From DAOMFB01 sp035519355 (GTDB taxonomy: Bacteria; Acidobacteriota; Thermoanaerobaculia; UBA5066), in assembly GCA_035519355.1 (NCBI GenBank), contig DATIWM010000272.1:1-6976 (forward strand): a stretch of 6,976 nucleotides of DNA, written 5' to 3'. The notes under the pieces are model-generated. The model was not told the origin of the DNA and ran no database searches. It saw only the letters and a list, made by a program, of their open reading frames with translations. Below are positions 5,073-6,976 of this stretch, piece by piece; positions within the stretch are counted from its first letter, which is position 1, and each line of letters starts with the position of its first letter. The position numbers and the translations under genes were made by a program.

Positions 5073-5879
5073 ATGACGGCCCCCGGAGCCAGGCGCGCGG
5101 AGACCGTTTCGATCGAGGTCCTGGGGCATCGTCTCGAATACCGATGGATCGGGCCGCCGCCCGGGCAGGTCCCGACCATCGTCTTCCTCCACGAGGGGCT
5201 CGGCTCGGCCGGTACGTGGCGGGACTTCCCCGAACGCGTCGCGGCGAAATCCGGATGCTGCGCCCTCGTCTACAGCCGGGTGGGCCACGGCAGCTCGTCG
5301 GGGGCGGCCGGACCGAGATCCGCCCGGTACCTGCACGCCGAAGCGCTCGAGATCCTGCCGGCCGTCCTCGCCCGGTTCTCTCTCGAGGAGGTCGTCCTCT
5401 TCGGCCACAGCGACGGGGCGTCGATGGCGATCCTCTACGCCGGGAGGCACCCCGGGTCCGTGCGCGCGATCGTTCTCGAAGCGCCTCACGTCTTCGTCGA
5501 GCCGGTCACCGTCGATGGCGTCCGGAGGATCGCCGGCGAGTATGACGCGACGAGGCTCGGCGAGCGGCTCAGACGGCACCACGGCGTCAACGCCGAGCCC
5601 CTCTTCCGCGCCTGGGCCGGGATCTGGCTGTCGCCGGAGTTCCGTGATTGGAACATCGAGGAGCATCTGCCCGCCGTCGAGTGTCCCGTGCTCGTCGTGC
5701 AGGGAGAGGACGACCCGTACGGCACCCTCCGGCAGGTCGAGGCGATCGTCCAGAAGGTCCGTGGACCGGCCTCGACCCTCGTCCTTCCCGGCTGCGGCCA
5801 CGCCCCGCATGCCGAGCGACCCGGGGAGGTGCTCGAGGCGGCGGCGGAATTCATCCGCACGACGCTCGGATCCTCCTGA
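5073..5879 (+). CDS. Alpha/beta-fold hydrolase
   Basis: This 268-residue protein is the standard size for a single-domain alpha/beta hydrolase, a cytoplasmic esterase, amidase or C-C hydrolase-like enzyme. The catalytic triad is visible. Ser113 sits in the nucleophile elbow GHSDGAS (GxSxG), Asp214 in VVQGEDDPYG, and His243 in GCGHAPH. The oxyanion-hole segment FLHEGLGS lies at 38-45, and LVYSRVGHG (65-73) is the next conserved strand. The cap region (about 140-195) is short and helical. There is no signal peptide. The ATG at 5073 is chosen because the conserved fold begins soon after it; the frame stays open far upstream but there runs antisense to the solute-binding protein gene. No Shine-Dalgarno is evident. 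It diverges from the solute-binding protein gene and abuts the convergent transporter gene. The substrate is unknown. Confidence 0.9.
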   Translation: MTAPGARRAETVSIEVLGHRLEYRWIGPPPGQVPTIVFLHEGLGSAGTWRDFPERVAAKSGCCALVYSRVGHGSSSGAAGPRSARYLHAEALEILPAVLARFSLEEVVLFGHSDGASMAILYAGRHPGSVRAIVLEAPHVFVEPVTVDGVRRIAGEYDATRLGERLRRHHGVNAEPLFRAWAGIWLSPEFRDWNIEEHLPAVECPVLVVQGEDDPYGTLRQVEAIVQKVRGPASTLVLPGCGHAPHAERPGEVLEAAAEFIRTTLGSS

Positions 5880-6976
5880 TCACCCTCCCGAGCCGGCGAA
5901 GCCCGAAGGCCGTGCGGCCGGCTCGTCCCGCAGGAACCGCCGCTCCGCGACGAGAAAGACGACCGGCGAGAGGAGGGCGAACGCCCCGCCCACCTGGAAG
6001 GCGCTTCCGAAGCCGACCCGCTCCGCGAGCGCCCCGAGCGCCATCGAGCCGGTCCCGATGCCCGTGTCGAAGGCGGCGATGATGGCGCCGAACGCCGCGC
6101 CACGCCGTTCGGAAGGGACGTGCTTCAGAAGATACGCCACGAAGAACGTGTAGGCGTTTCCGAAGGTCAGCCCGTAGAGGGCCGCCGAGCCGACGAGGGC
6201 GCCCCGCGTCGTCGCGGAGCCGAGGAGTAGAAGCGCGACCGCCCCGAGGAAGAAGGCCGGAAGGAGGAGCCGGCGGGCGCCGACGCGGTCAGCGAGCCGC
6301 CCCGAGAAGAGACGGCTGACCAGGACGACCAGCGCAAAGGTCGTGAACCAGATCCCGCGGGGCGTCACGCCGTTCTGCTCCGTCCAGAGCGCGGCGAAGC
6401 TGACCACCGCTCCGTAGCCGAACGACGTCACGAAGAGGCTCGACGCCATCCCGAGCACCTTCCACTCCACGAGGTCGCGGAGCCGCTTCGGCCGCTCCGC
6501 CGGCGGCACGTGCGCCTCCGGGAGCGTGAGCGCGATCCCGGCCATGACGAGGTTCAGTACCGCCGCCGAGGCGCAGACCCAGATCCAGCCCTTCCGGTAG
6601 AGAAGAAGCCCGACGCCCGGGGCGACGGCCACGGCCAGCATCGTCGCCATCCCCCAGTATCCGAAGCCCTCCGCCCGGCGCGACGCGGGGATCTGGGCCG
6701 TCATGTAGGCCGAGGAAGCGGCGAGGAGTCCGGACCAGAAGATCCCGTAGACGAAGACGAGGGATACGAGCGTCGGCCAGGACGGCGCGACCGCGTAGAG
6801 CCCTGAAAAGACCGTCGCCGTGAGGCTGCAGCCGACGAGCATCTTCCGCCGGCCGATCCGGTCTCCCAGCGCGCCGGTGAAGGGCGCGGACAGGGCCGAC
6901 GCCCACGTCTGGAGACCGAGGAAGAGCCCCGCGGCGAACTTGTCGCCCCCGAGGTCGAGGATCCGGTAGGGGGCGG
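5880..6976 (-). CDS. Major facilitator superfamily transporter (5' end outside window)
   Basis: This is a multi-helix inner-membrane transporter. 365 codons are visible and the N-terminus lies beyond base 6976. An internal ATG at 6842 is not the start, because upstream codons carry the family's signature loop: FTGALGDRIGRRKM (MFS motif A, GxxxDRxGRR) at about 6840-6878, joining helices 2 and 3. The equivalent loop in the second half, FSGRLADRVGARR, is also present. Between them are about ten more hydrophobic segments with the usual central cytoplasmic loop (PEAHVPPAERPKRLRDLVEWK). MFS proteins move small solutes or drugs by proton-coupled or facilitated transport. The sequence fits the drug-efflux or sugar/metabolite-type families, and the substrate cannot be inferred. 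The C-terminus ends in a short Pro/Gly/Ser tail. Its TGA is immediately adjacent to the hydrolase stop on the other strand, leaving no space for a terminator between them. Confidence 0.92.
   Translation of the reverse strand, partial: APYRILDLGGDKFAAGLFLGLQTWASALSAPFTGALGDRIGRRKMLVGCSLTATVFSGLYAVAPSWPTLVSLVFVYGIFWSGLLAASSAYMTAQIPASRRAEGFGYWGMATMLAVAVAPGVGLLLYRKGWIWVCASAAVLNLVMAGIALTLPEAHVPPAERPKRLRDLVEWKVLGMASSLFVTSFGYGAVVSFAALWTEQNGVTPRGIWFTTFALVVLVSRLFSGRLADRVGARRLLLPAFFLGAVALLLLGSATTRGALVGSAALYGLTFGNAYTFFVAYLLKHVPSERRGAAFGAIIAAFDTGIGTGSMALGALAERVGFGSAFQVGGAFALLSPVVFLVAERRFLRDEPAARPSGFAGSGG

Noticed and set aside
3706..5179. Two long minus-strand frames overlapping the solute-binding protein gene in other phases
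   Set aside because: Both are Arg/Ser/Pro-rich shadows of the real gene, which alone has a ribosome binding site, signal peptide and family motifs.

Overview
The window is high-GC bacterial chromosome with densely packed genes in mixed orientation. There is no rRNA, tRNA, CRISPR array or intact transposase. GC content rises from left to right: I counted 57% over 61-240, 62% over 421-480 and 77% over 4801-4860. Codons from 923 onward overwhelmingly end in G or C. This fits a free-living, soil- or sediment-type GC-rich bacterium (Acidobacteriota, Myxococcota or Proteobacteria are all possible), but nothing here fixes the phylum.

Left part (1-880). A small two-helix membrane protein ORF is followed immediately by a hairpin resembling an integron attC recombination site (261-320). 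A RimJ/RimL-type GNAT acetyltransferase comes next. A small membrane protein, an attC-like hairpin and a GNAT gene, all of lower GC than the rest, suggest a relic of integron gene cassettes. The right-hand core box of the site is degenerate.

Centre (923-3596). A complete FAD-dependent oxidoreductase of the amine oxidase/phytoene dehydrogenase type is followed by about 570 bases without a convincing intact gene. That gap holds a possible decayed minus-strand reading frame with two in-frame stops and a perfect 9-bp inverted repeat. Then, on the minus strand, comes a VapBC-type toxin-antitoxin pair: an AbrB/SpoVT-fold antitoxin upstream of a PIN-domain toxin, joined by a GTGA overlap. The antitoxin has a -10-like box so close to its ATG that the mRNA may be leaderless. 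A possible 28-residue single-helix protein diverges from it.

Right part (3609-6976). A periplasmic solute-binding protein resembling TRAP-transporter DctP proteins lies on the minus strand, with no DctQ/DctM membrane subunits in view. It is divergent from an alpha/beta hydrolase. The hydrolase converges on a major facilitator transporter that runs off the right edge, and their stop codons abut in a single TGATCA. The two transport-related proteins flanking a hydrolase hint at small-molecule uptake or export and hydrolysis, but no pathway can be named.

I do not see a clearly new multi-gene system. The most interesting points are the attC-like site, the decayed frame at 2311-2580, and the leaderless-looking vapB promoter facing a tiny membrane ORF.
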